7,718 nucleotides of DNA, from contig JALOKO010000167.1 in NCBI GenBank assembly GCA_025456495.1, positions 1 through 7,718 on the forward strand, given 5' to 3'. A program made the translations under genes and the position numbers. This document shows positions 1 to 6,207 of the stretch, piece by piece. The DNA is from Bryobacterales bacterium. GTDB lineage: Bacteria; Acidobacteriota; Terriglobia; Bryobacterales; Bryobacteraceae. The notes beneath the pieces were generated by a model. That model was given only the letters and a program-made list of their open reading frames with translations. It was not told the origin of the DNA and ran no database searches. Numbering within the stretch: the stretch's first letter is position 1; each line of letters opens with the position of its first letter.

Positions 1-27
1 CAAAACTTCACATACGATCAACGAATT

Positions 28-42
28 TTATGGACTCCATAA
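28..42. promoter_or_regulatory. 15-base perfect palindrome upstream of the hydrogenase operon, candidate operator
   Basis: The sequence TTATGGACTCCATAA is a perfect 7-base inverted repeat around one central C. It lies 55 bases before the preferred hydB start, in the only AT-rich stretch upstream of the operon. A weak sigma70-like pair overlaps it: TTCACA at 7-12 and TATGGA at 29-34, 16 bases apart, so a protein bound to the palindrome could cover the -10 region. The half-site is not the FNR (TTGAT) or CRP (TGTGA) half-site, so the binding protein is unknown. Symmetry and position are seen; operator function is inferred. The left edge of the window cuts off any sites further upstream. Confidence 0.4.
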
Positions 43-84
43 GCGATTTCCCTTAACATGAGTTTTAGAACGGTTTGTCTGGAA

Positions 85-90
85 TTGGAG
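85..90 (+). promoter_or_regulatory. Ribosome binding site that decides the hydB start
   Basis: TTGGAG at 85-90 lies 7 bases before the ATG at 98 but only 1 base before the in-frame ATG at 92. The normal Shine-Dalgarno spacing therefore favours 98 as the start, which removes two residues (Met-Pro) from the longest reading. Confidence 0.6.
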
Positions 91-97
91 CATGCCC

Positions 98-1243
98 ATG
101 CCTGCCTCAACGCATTCCCCGGACGCGGAAAAGTTTGTGGTTTCCCGAAAGGCGCTGGAAGCCTTGCCCCTGCTGTTGCGCGGGGAAGGATACGAAGTGT
201 GGGCGCCCACTCCCGTGGACGGCGCCATCACGTATCAGTCCATCGAAACCCTCACCGAATTGCCGGTGGGACGCAGTGACCAGCAGGCGCCGGGGAAGTA
301 CCGGCTTGCCGCGCGTGAGGACCGGGCGCTGTTTCAGTACGCCTCCACACCCCAGAGTTGGAAGCCGCTGCTGTTGCCGCCGGTAAACCACTTCCTTACC
401 ATCCAGGAGACCAGTGATGGCATTGAATTCCACCCGCATCCGCCACCGCTGCAGCGTCGCGCCTTGCTGGGGCTGCGTCCTTGCGATCTGGCGGCGATCC
501 GCGTCCTGGATCGTGTCCTGCAAGAGGACCTGCATCCGGACATCGGCTATGCCGGGCGCCGCGAGGGATTGCTGCTGATCGCGGTGAATTGCGGTTACCC
601 ATCCGGGGTGTGCTTTTGCGCCTCAATGGGCACGGGACCGCAAGCGCGGGACGGCTTCGACCTGGCGCTGACAGAGATCCTCGCCGGCGAACATCGATTC
701 GTGGTGACGGTGGGGAGTGCGCGTGGCCGAGCCATTCTGGAGTCACTGGACCACCGTCCAGCAGAAGCACCTGACCGCGGCGCCGAGGACAATGTCGTAC
801 GCTCAGCCCGCGAAAACATGGGCCGTGCGCTGAACCTGGAAAACCTGGCGGAAGCGATCTCCTCCGAGAGTAACAGCAAGCAATGGGAGGAGATCGCGGC
901 GCGCTGTTTGAGCTGCGCCAACTGCACCATGGTGTGTCCCACCTGCTTCTGCGGCACGGTGGAAGATCACAACACCCTGGACGGCAAGCAGGCCAGCCGC
1001 ACGCGCGTTTGGGACTCCTGCTTTTCGCTTCAGTATTCCTATATTCACGGAGGCTCAGTCCGTTCCAGTCCGGCGGCGCGCTACCGCCAGTGGCTCACCC
1101 ACAAGCTATCCACCTGGCACGACCAGTATGGGGAGTGCGGCTGTGTTGGCTGCGGCCGCTGCATCACCTGGTGCCCGGTGGGCATTGACCTTACCCAGGA
1201 GGCCAACCGCCTCCGGGGCGCCGCAGCCTGGGGAGGGATCTGA
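98..1243 (+). CDS. hydB: [NiFe] hydrogenase group 3b, beta subunit (iron-sulfur, HydB/AsrA-like)
   Basis: Electron-transfer subunit of a cytoplasmic group 3b hydrogenase, expected to pass electrons between the small subunit and the flavin subunit. It has 381 residues from the ATG at 98, close to the roughly 370 of the Pyrococcus protein. The N-terminal two thirds is the 4Fe-4S dicluster/AsrA-type domain, with RPCDL (C129) and the CGYPSGVCFC motif (C165, C172, C174) followed by SMGTGP. The C-terminal third has two ferredoxin-type motifs: CxxCxxCxxxCP at C270, C273, C276, C280 (then C283 and C285), and CxxCxxCxxxCP at C349, C352, C355, C359. It is the first gene of the operon, and its TGA overlaps the ATG of the next gene. 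Anaerobic sulfite reductase subunit A is the closest alternative, but the hydrogenase subunits downstream decide for HydB. Confidence 0.93.
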   Translation: MPASTHSPDAEKFVVSRKALEALPLLLRGEGYEVWAPTPVDGAITYQSIETLTELPVGRSDQQAPGKYRLAAREDRALFQYASTPQSWKPLLLPPVNHFLTIQETSDGIEFHPHPPPLQRRALLGLRPCDLAAIRVLDRVLQEDLHPDIGYAGRREGLLLIAVNCGYPSGVCFCASMGTGPQARDGFDLALTEILAGEHRFVVTVGSARGRAILESLDHRPAEAPDRGAEDNVVRSARENMGRALNLENLAEAISSESNSKQWEEIAARCLSCANCTMVCPTCFCGTVEDHNTLDGKQASRTRVWDSCFSLQYSYIHGGSVRSSPAARYRQWLTHKLSTWHDQYGECGCVGCGRCITWCPVGIDLTQEANRLRGAAAWGGI

Positions 1244-1713
1244 TGAACATCCAAGACCTGGAACACATCCTGGAGGATCACCCCTTTGTCCAGGGCATGC
1301 ATTATCCGCACGTCCGCACGCTGCTGGGCTGCTGCTCAAATCAACGCTACAGCCCAGGGGACTATCTCTTCCGCGGCGGGCAGGAATCGCATGAGTTCTT
1401 CCTGCTGCGCGAGGGCACTGTCTCGTTGGAACTCTACGTCCCGCAACACGGCGGATTGCGCGTGGAAACGCGTGGCGGCGGCGACCTGCTGGGCTGGTCG
1501 TGGCTCATCAAGCCCTACCGCTGGCACTTCGACGCCAAGGCCATCACCGACGTCGCCACCCTGATGATTGACGCCCGGTGCCTGCGGCAGAAGTGCGAGG
1601 AAGATCACAGCTTCGGCTATGACATCCTGAAGCGCTTCGCCGCCTTGATGGTGCACGATGTGCGCGCGATGAGCCTGCAACTCATCGATATGCACAAACC
1701 GTTGCGGGCTTAG
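1243..1713 (+). CDS. Single cyclic-nucleotide-binding-fold protein without DNA-binding domain, within the hydrogenase operon
   Basis: A 156-residue protein that is essentially one cNMP-binding beta-roll (about residues 22-112: GDYLFRGGQ, FFLLREGTVSL, GGGDLLGWSWL, then DAKAITDVATLMID) followed by helices to residue 156. CRP/FNR regulators are about 210-250 residues long and carry a C-terminal helix-turn-helix. None is present here and the reading ends cleanly, so this is probably not a DNA-binding regulator. By hand alignment to CAP (GEL at 71-73), the ribose-binding Glu72 position is Trp85; Arg93 may or may not match the phosphate-binding Arg82. The ATG shares its A with the hydB stop and has GGAGG 6 bases upstream, so it should be translated with hydB. 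A sensor or allosteric partner of the hydrogenase is inferred. From memory, similar genes occur in other bacterial group 3b operons, usually annotated only as Crp-like. Confidence 0.85.
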   Translation: MNIQDLEHILEDHPFVQGMHYPHVRTLLGCCSNQRYSPGDYLFRGGQESHEFFLLREGTVSLELYVPQHGGLRVETRGGGDLLGWSWLIKPYRWHFDAKAITDVATLMIDARCLRQKCEEDHSFGYDILKRFAALMVHDVRAMSLQLIDMHKPLRA

Positions 1714-1833
1714 TCGCTCTGGCTGGCTAAGCCTGCTGGTTGACCCATCGTCCCGGCTGGCCCGGCGTTTCGGCCCGGTCACCCAGGGGCGCTTGGCGAA
1801 CCGGCGTCCCGGAAACAAACGAAGGAGCAAACC
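1714..1833. other. 120-base gap inside the operon, before hydG
   Basis: This is the longest gap in the operon. I see no credible gene. It contains the small palindrome GGCTAAGCC (1725-1733), a direct repeat CGTCCCGG (1749-1756 and 1805-1812), and a lone -35-like TTGACC (1740-1745) without a matching -10. AAGGAG at 1822-1827, 6 bases before the hydG ATG, is a good ribosome site. An internal promoter or mRNA processing site is possible but not shown. Confidence 0.4.
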
Positions 1834-2703
1834 ATGGCCGCCACCCTCGTGGAGCCTCCCGCAAGGGAAGCTGGCAGCGACGTGATGCTGCCGCGCCCCG
1901 TGCGCGTGAGCGAAGTGATTCAGGAGACTCACGACACCTGCACCCTGCGTGTGGTGTCTCCCCGTGGGGAACCGCTACCCGCCTTCCTGCCCGGGCAGTT
2001 CAGCATGCTGTACGCGATGGGCGTGGCGGAGCTGCCCATCTCCATCAGCGGCGACCCGGCCATTCGCGACACGCACACCTACACCATCCGCTCAGTTGGT
2101 CTGGCCACCCAGCGCTTCAACGCGATGCGGGTGGGCAACCCGATTGGCATACGGGGTCCGTTCGGCAATCCGTGGCCGATGGAGGAAGCACGCGGCAAGG
2201 ATGTACTGGTGGTGGCAGGCGGCATTGGACTGGCGCCTTTGCGGCCCATCCTCTACCACGTCTTTCACCATCGCCAGGACTTCGGGCGCCTGATCCTGCT
2301 GTATGGCACGCGCAGCCCCAGCGACCTGTTGTTCCGCAAGGAACTGAAGCGGTGGGAGAAGCAGAAAGACACGCTGGTGATGACCACCGTCGATTACGGC
2401 GGCATGAGTTGGAAGGGCAATGTAGGGCTGGTGACGCGCCTGATTGGACGCATCCGCCTAAACCCGGCGCGCACCATTGCGATGACCTGCGGACCCGAGA
2501 TCATGATGCGCTATGTGGCCTACGAACTACAGGACCACAAAGGTCTGGACGCATCCCATATTCACCTCACCATGGAACGCAACATGAAGTGCGGCTGCGG
2601 CTTCTGCGGGCATTGCCAGTACGGGCCACACTTCATCTGCAAGGACGGCCCGGTGTTCCGCTTCCGGGACATCCAGCCCTTGATGATGCAGTACGAGATC
2701 TAG
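1834..2703 (+). CDS. hydG: [NiFe] hydrogenase group 3b, gamma subunit (FAD/NAD(P)-binding, 2Fe-2S)
   Basis: Diaphorase subunit that exchanges electrons between the iron-sulfur chain and NAD(P). It has 289 residues, about the length of Pyrococcus HydG, and the ferredoxin reductase/PyrK layout. The FAD domain at about 20-115 has PGQF (53-56), LPISIS (67-72) and GIRGPFG (105-111). The nucleotide domain has GGIGLAPLRP (129-138) and CGPEIMM (219-225). The C-terminal 2Fe-2S motif is C253-x4-C258-x2-C261-x7-C269, followed by KDGPVF as in PyrK proteins. NADP versus NAD preference cannot be read from the sequence; NADP is usual for group 3b. The name hydG here follows the sulfhydrogenase convention and is unrelated to the radical-SAM HydG of [FeFe] hydrogenases. 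Taken alone it resembles a dihydroorotate dehydrogenase electron-transfer subunit; the neighbours decide. Confidence 0.94.
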   Translation: MAATLVEPPAREAGSDVMLPRPVRVSEVIQETHDTCTLRVVSPRGEPLPAFLPGQFSMLYAMGVAELPISISGDPAIRDTHTYTIRSVGLATQRFNAMRVGNPIGIRGPFGNPWPMEEARGKDVLVVAGGIGLAPLRPILYHVFHHRQDFGRLILLYGTRSPSDLLFRKELKRWEKQKDTLVMTTVDYGGMSWKGNVGLVTRLIGRIRLNPARTIAMTCGPEIMMRYVAYELQDHKGLDASHIHLTMERNMKCGCGFCGHCQYGPHFICKDGPVFRFRDIQPLMMQYEI

Positions 2704-2715
2704 ACGGGGGGCACC

Positions 2716-3492
2716 ATGGCAAGCAAACCAACCATCGGCGTATTCAAGTTCGCTTCCTGTGACGGCTGCCAGTTGAGCCTGCTGGATTGCGAGGACGAAC
2801 TGCTGGCGGTGGCCGGCGCGGTGGACATCGCCTACTTTCCAGAGGCTTCCAGCAACATGCGTAAGGGACCCTACGATGTCTCACTGGTGGAAGGCAGCAT
2901 CACCACGCACCATGACGCCGAGCGAATCCAGAAGATCCGACGCATGAGCGGCAAGCTGGTAACCATTGGCGCCTGCGCCACCGCCGGCGGCATCCAGGCC
3001 CTGCGCAACTGGCAGCAGACCGACGTCATGGTGCGCGCCGTGTATGCCAACCCGGCCTTCATCAAGACGCTGGAGATGTCCACGGCCATCGCCGAACATG
3101 TGCCGGTTGACCTGGAACTGCGGGGCTGCCCCATCCAGAAGTATCAACTGGTGGAAGTGGTAAGCGCGCTGTTGGCCGGACGGCGTCCGAATATCCCCAC
3201 CTATAGCGTCTGCATGGAGTGCAAGCGGCGCGGCGCCACCTGCGTGATGGTGGCCCATGGCGAACCCTGTCTGGGACCGGTGACGCAGGCGGGCTGCGGC
3301 GCGCTGTGTCCTGCCTACAACCGTGGCTGTTACGGATGCTTTGGGCCCATGGAAAGCGCCAATACGGCATCGCTTGATAGCCAGTTTCGCGTGTTGGGCC
3401 AAAGCCACCAGGAGATTGCCCGCGCCTTCCGGGGCTTCAACGCCTGGAGTTGGCCCTTCCGCAAGGCCAGTGAATTCGCTGAGAAGCAGTGA
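2716..3492 (+). CDS. hydD: [NiFe] hydrogenase group 3b, delta (small) subunit
   Basis: Small subunit that carries electrons from the NiFe site. It has 258 residues, like Pyrococcus HydD. The proximal-cluster ligands are spread as usual: CDGC (C15, C18) at the N-terminus, GAC (C87), and RGCPI (C138). The C-terminal part adds two more 4Fe-4S sites: C166-x2-C169-x6-C176-x8-C185, and C194-x3-C198-x6-C205-x2-C208. There is no Tat signal peptide, so the enzyme is cytoplasmic and not a membrane uptake hydrogenase. The gene starts 12 bases after hydG; the ribosome site is a run of six G at 2706-2711, 4 bases from the ATG and weaker than those of its neighbours. Confidence 0.95.
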   Translation: MASKPTIGVFKFASCDGCQLSLLDCEDELLAVAGAVDIAYFPEASSNMRKGPYDVSLVEGSITTHHDAERIQKIRRMSGKLVTIGACATAGGIQALRNWQQTDVMVRAVYANPAFIKTLEMSTAIAEHVPVDLELRGCPIQKYQLVEVVSALLAGRRPNIPTYSVCMECKRRGATCVMVAHGEPCLGPVTQAGCGALCPAYNRGCYGCFGPMESANTASLDSQFRVLGQSHQEIARAFRGFNAWSWPFRKASEFAEKQ

Positions 3493-3497
3493 GTTCC

Positions 3498-3534
3498 CGC
3501 GGAAAGCCCGCGCAACCGCGAACGAGATTCCGCG
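3498..3534 (+). other. Possible mRNA hairpin before hydA
   Basis: CGCGGAA (3498-3504) is complementary to TTCCGCG (3528-3534), and an inner CGCG-CAAC-CGCG (3509-3520) can form a second stem inside the loop. The hairpin sits directly after the hydD stop and ends one base before the hydA Shine-Dalgarno sequence AAAGGAG (3535-3541). There is no T-run, so it does not look like a terminator. A role in mRNA stability or in setting hydA translation is inferred. Confidence 0.35.
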
Positions 3535-3549
3535 AAAGGAGCCTACAGC

Positions 3550-4863
3550 ATGGCGACCCAAACAACGCCCGGCATCAAGACCCGCACCGTCAAGGTGGAT
3601 TACCTTGCTCGCGTGGAGGGCGAGGGCGCACTGCACCTGCGCATCAAGGGCGGCGTCGTGCGCGATGTCCGATTCTCAATCTTTGAACCGCCGCGCCTGT
3701 TCGAGGCCTTTCTGCAGGGGCGCAGCTTTCAGGAAGCGCCCGACATCACCGCACGCATTTGCGGCATCTGTCCGGTGGCTTATCAAATGAGCGCCGCGCA
3801 CGCCATTGAGAACGCGTTCGGCATTGAGATTCACCCGGCGGTGCGCCTGTTGCGACGGCTTCTTTACTGCGGGGAATGGATTGAAAGTCACGTGCTGCAC
3901 GTGTTCATGTTGCACGCCCCGGATTTCCTGGGAAAGCACGATGTGCTGGAGATGGCCGCTGAGCACAAAGACCTGGTGCTGAAGGCGCTGGAAATGAAGA
4001 AGGTGGGCAACGACATCGTCAGCCTGCTGGGTGGGCGCGAGATCCATCCCATCAGCGTGCGTATTGGCGGCTTCAGTTGGGTTCCCCGCAAGCAGCAGGT
4101 GCGCGCCATGGTGGACCGGTTCCAGAAGGCGCTGGATACCGCCGTCGCCACCACCCGCATTCTGGCCACGCTTCCCTTCCCTGAGTTTGAACCGGACTAT
4201 GAGTTCGTTTCGCTGTGCCACCCCGCGGAGTACCCGTTCAACGAAGGAAGGGTGAAGAGCAGTCGGGGACTGGACATCCCGGTGAGCGAATTCGAGGATC
4301 ACTTCCGCGAACAGCATGTGGCGCACTCCAATGCCTTGCAATCCGTACACCTGGGCCATGGCAGCTACCACGTGGGGCCGCTGGCGCGCTTTGCCTTGAA
4401 CTTCCAGCACCTGCACCCGGTGGCAAAGCAACTGGCGGCGGACATCAAGCTGAGCGCGCCCTGCCGCAACCCCTTCAAGAGCCTGTTGGTACGGATGGTG
4501 GAAACCGCTTATGCCTATGAGGAGGCCATCCGCATCGCGCAGGAATATGAGCCCCCGCCGGAGCCCGCGGTGAAGGTGAAGCCCCGGCCGGGCGCCGGGC
4601 AAGCGTTAACAGAGGCGCCGCGGGGTAGCCTGTACCACCGGTATGTCCTGGAAGCCGACGGTCTGATTCGCAGCGCGAAGATTGTGCCGCCCACGGCGCA
4701 GAACCAGACCCGCATTGAGGACGACCTGCGCGAACTGGCGCCCACACTACTGCACCTGTCGGACGAAGACCTCACGCTGCGCTGCGAACAGGCGGTGCGC
4801 AACTACGACCCCTGCATCTCCTGCGCCACCCACTTCCTGCGCGTGACCGTGGAAAGGAGCTAG
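3550..4863 (+). CDS. hydA: [NiFe] hydrogenase group 3b, alpha (large, catalytic) subunit
   Basis: Catalytic subunit that binds the NiFe(CN)2CO centre and interconverts H2 with protons and electrons. It has 437 residues; Pyrococcus HydA is about 428. RVEGEG (21-26) is the usual N-terminal motif. The first nickel-binding pair is in RICGICP (C71, C74), the second in DPCISCATH (C422, C425, H428). The position of the classic His in RxCGxCxxxH is Tyr78. APRGSLYH and IVPPTAQNQTRIEDDLRELAP in the C-terminal part are typical of group 3 enzymes. Cleavage after H428 would release a nine-residue tail (FLRVTVERS). AAAGGAG lies 8 bases before the ATG. The two CxxC pairs and the linked protease indicate a true hydrogenase rather than a Complex I-like NuoD homologue, which lacks these cysteines. 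Confidence 0.96.
   Translation: MATQTTPGIKTRTVKVDYLARVEGEGALHLRIKGGVVRDVRFSIFEPPRLFEAFLQGRSFQEAPDITARICGICPVAYQMSAAHAIENAFGIEIHPAVRLLRRLLYCGEWIESHVLHVFMLHAPDFLGKHDVLEMAAEHKDLVLKALEMKKVGNDIVSLLGGREIHPISVRIGGFSWVPRKQQVRAMVDRFQKALDTAVATTRILATLPFPEFEPDYEFVSLCHPAEYPFNEGRVKSSRGLDIPVSEFEDHFREQHVAHSNALQSVHLGHGSYHVGPLARFALNFQHLHPVAKQLAADIKLSAPCRNPFKSLLVRMVETAYAYEEAIRIAQEYEPPPEPAVKVKPRPGAGQALTEAPRGSLYHRYVLEADGLIRSAKIVPPTAQNQTRIEDDLRELAPTLLHLSDEDLTLRCEQAVRNYDPCISCATHFLRVTVERS
4853..4859 (+). promoter_or_regulatory. Protease ribosome binding site inside the end of hydA
   Basis: AAAGGAG lies within the last codons of hydA and 6 bases before the protease ATG at 4866; only two bases separate the hydA stop from that ATG. 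The codons that carry this site encode part of the hydA tail that the protease is predicted to remove, so the two constraints do not conflict. Translational coupling of substrate and protease is inferred. Confidence 0.7.
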
Positions 4864-4865
4864 CC

Positions 4866-5399
4866 ATGCCGCACATGCGCATCGTCGGATTCGGAAATCT
4901 CCAGCGAGGGGATGATGCCGCCGGTCTGCTGGTGGCGCACCGCCTGCGCGAGCAGCACATCCCCGCGCAGGAAGCCAGTGGCGACCTGCTATCGCTGATG
5001 ACGGATTGGACGCCATCAGAGCCGGTGGTGCTGGTGGACGCCGCCATGGCCGACGCCCCCAGCGGCGATATCCTGCGCTTTCGTGCCGAAGATCTTCCGC
5101 GGCACGGACGGCTGTTGCGATTCTCCACCCACGGCTTCGGGGTTGCGGATCTGGTAGGGATGGCCGGGGCGCTGGGCCGTCTGCCACACGAGGTGGTGAT
5201 CCTGGCCATCGTGGGCGAGCACTTCGGCACAGGGGACCATGTTAGCCGTGCCGTCCTGGCCGCCGTCGACGCGTTGGTTGCCGAGATCGCGGCCGTGTGG
5301 AGGGAAGTCGAAGCGTTGCCGACGCTGGGCGTTGCCCTGGATCTGGCGAGGCTCTGCCCACCGTACGACCCGGCGCTCAGCAGGGCGGATCCCGCCTAG
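4866..5399 (+). CDS. Hydrogenase maturation protease (M52/HycI family)
   Basis: Endopeptidase expected to cut the C-terminal tail of HydA after nickel insertion, which closes the active site. It has 177 residues. The family start motif is present as GFGNLQRGDDAAG (8-20), with D16 and D17 in the place of the nickel-sensing acidic residue (Glu16 in HybD). The other two metal ligands are probably D58 in VLVDAA and H89 in STHGFG, matching Asp62 and His93 of HybD. The last 30 or so residues, rich in Pro, Leu and Asp, lie beyond the usual fold and are not recognised. Another in-frame ATG occurs at 4875, but spacing from AAAGGAG favours 4866. Substrate specificity for the adjacent HydA is inferred from its place in the operon. 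Confidence 0.93.
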   Translation: MPHMRIVGFGNLQRGDDAAGLLVAHRLREQHIPAQEASGDLLSLMTDWTPSEPVVLVDAAMADAPSGDILRFRAEDLPRHGRLLRFSTHGFGVADLVGMAGALGRLPHEVVILAIVGEHFGTGDHVSRAVLAAVDALVAEIAAVWREVEALPTLGVALDLARLCPPYDPALSRADPA

Positions 5400-5471
5400 C
5401 AACTACGCGCAATCCCCGCGCGCGCGACGCACCCCGGCAGCGTTTCGTCCAACATCGCGTGGCGAGGCGCC
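5400..5471. other. Gap between convergent genes, no clear terminator
   Basis: The hydrogenase operon and the PEP-CTERM gene run toward each other here. The only symmetry I see is GCGCC-TTA-GGCGC (5467-5479), which contains the PEP-CTERM stop codon. The stem is only 5 base pairs with a 3-base loop and no T-run on either strand, so a bidirectional terminator is weakly supported at best. Confidence 0.25.
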
Positions 5472-6155
5472 TTAGGCGCGCAAGGCCGACCGACGGCGCG
5501 CCAAACCCAAGGCCGCAAGGCCAACCAGCACGGCCAACCCCATGGACGGCTCAGGGATTTCAGAGGCGCGCGTGATGTCATCCACATGGAAGGAGAACTG
5601 GCCCTTGCCGACGTCATCGAAGTCCAGGGTGGCGGAGGTAAAGCTGGCTTCCGCCAGATCCGCTACCACTCCCAGGAAGAACACGTTGTAGCCGCCGGGC
5701 AAAGTGCTCCAGGGGCTGGCGCCATTCAAGGCAGTGCCCAGCGGGGTGACCAGCAGAATATCCCCCGCCACAATGGGCCGATTCTCGTTGGAGGTGATCA
5801 CGTACAGCCCGATCGCTCGCGAAGGGGCAAAGCTCATGGTGAAGACATCACCCGCCAGGAGGAGGTTGTCGTTGGTGGGGTCGTCCAGGCCAAGGGAGCG
5901 GGTGCCCGATGTGGCTGGCAAATTATTCACTACGGTCAGGTTGAGGCCGAAGATCGTGTAGTTGAACGTGATGCCGTTCGAGGTGCTGCCATCGGGTAGC
6001 AGCGTACCCGGGGCAGAGCTTTCAAAGTCTAGAGTCGAGCTTGGCAGCCCGGCAATCGCAGCCCCAAAGTCCGTGGGACTGGTGTAGAAGGTAGCCGCCT
6101 GCGCCGGTAACAGGGCGAGGAGGGCGAGGGCAAGAGGCAACCAACGGTTAGTCAT
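5472..6155 (-). CDS. PEP-CTERM sorting domain-containing secreted protein
   Basis: Secreted protein of unknown role, predicted to be processed by an exosortase. It has 227 residues. The N-terminal signal peptide spans about 1-20 (hydrophobic LPLALALLALLP, cleavage near AQA-AT). The mature part at 21-198 is Thr/Ser/Asp/Gly-rich and beta-like, contains FSFHVDDI (187-194) as often seen in these proteins, and has no cysteine. The sorting tag is complete: IPEPS at 200-204 with PEP at 201-203, a hydrophobic helix at about 205-219, and RRR at 220-222. No exosortase or polysaccharide cluster is in the window. The start codon has only a weak GGAA 5 bases upstream on its strand, but a leader reading frame overlaps it. 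Exosortase processing is established for the family; a cell-surface or matrix location is inferred. Confidence 0.9.
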   Translation of the reverse strand: MTNRWLPLALALLALLPAQAATFYTSPTDFGAAIAGLPSSTLDFESSAPGTLLPDGSTSNGITFNYTIFGLNLTVVNNLPATSGTRSLGLDDPTNDNLLLAGDVFTMSFAPSRAIGLYVITSNENRPIVAGDILLVTPLGTALNGASPWSTLPGGYNVFFLGVVADLAEASFTSATLDFDDVGKGQFSFHVDDITRASEIPEPSMGLAVLVGLAALGLARRRSALRA

Positions 6156-6207
6156 GGAGGTTCCGGTACAATCTAGGCGTTAAGCGCGCCTGGGATGATC
6201 GTAACAT
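6148..6207 (-). CDS. Possible 19-codon leader peptide coupled to the PEP-CTERM gene
   Basis: On the minus strand, GGAGGAA (6222-6216) is followed after 8 bases by ATG (6207-6205). This frame encodes MLRSSQARLTPRLYRNLHD and stops with TAA at 6150-6148, so it overlaps the first eight bases of the PEP-CTERM gene in another frame. The PEP-CTERM start itself has no good Shine-Dalgarno sequence, so ribosomes finishing the leader could restart there. The peptide is basic, with four Arg, and has no run of one amino acid that would suggest attenuation. The frame also continues upstream of this ATG, so the short reading rests on the ribosome site alone. A chance ORF remains possible. Confidence 0.4.
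   Translation of the reverse strand: MLRSSQARLTPRLYRNLHD

Noticed and set aside
7..34. A sigma70 promoter formed by TTCACA and TATGGA
   Set aside because: The -35 matches five of six positions but the -10 only about three; kept only as a remark with the palindrome.
1740..1745. Internal promoter before hydG (TTGACC)
   Set aside because: The sequence 15-19 bases downstream is GC-rich with no -10-like hexamer.
1740..2762. A 340-codon + strand frame across hydG in another reading frame
   Set aside because: It covers the hydG gene, has no recognisable motif, and its composition (Arg, Pro, His, Gly) is that of an out-of-frame reading of GC-rich DNA.
3676..4602. A 308-codon minus-strand frame opposite hydA
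   Set aside because: It lies wholly antisense to hydA, whose NiFe motifs are unmistakable, and has no domain of its own; the same applies to the 251-codon frame at 2881-3636 and the 198-codon frame at 1336-1932.
5467..5479. Bidirectional terminator GCGCC-TTA-GGCGC
   Set aside because: The stem is 5 base pairs, the loop only 3 bases, and there is no T-run on either strand.
6175..6188. A sigma54-like GG-N10-GC element on the minus strand upstream of the PEP-CTERM gene (some PEP-CTERM genes depend on sigma54)
   Set aside because: It reads GGCGCGCTTAACGC, which lacks the TT before GC and the CAC after GG, lies only 20 bases from the start codon, and is part of a small GC-rich inverted repeat, so the match is probably chance.
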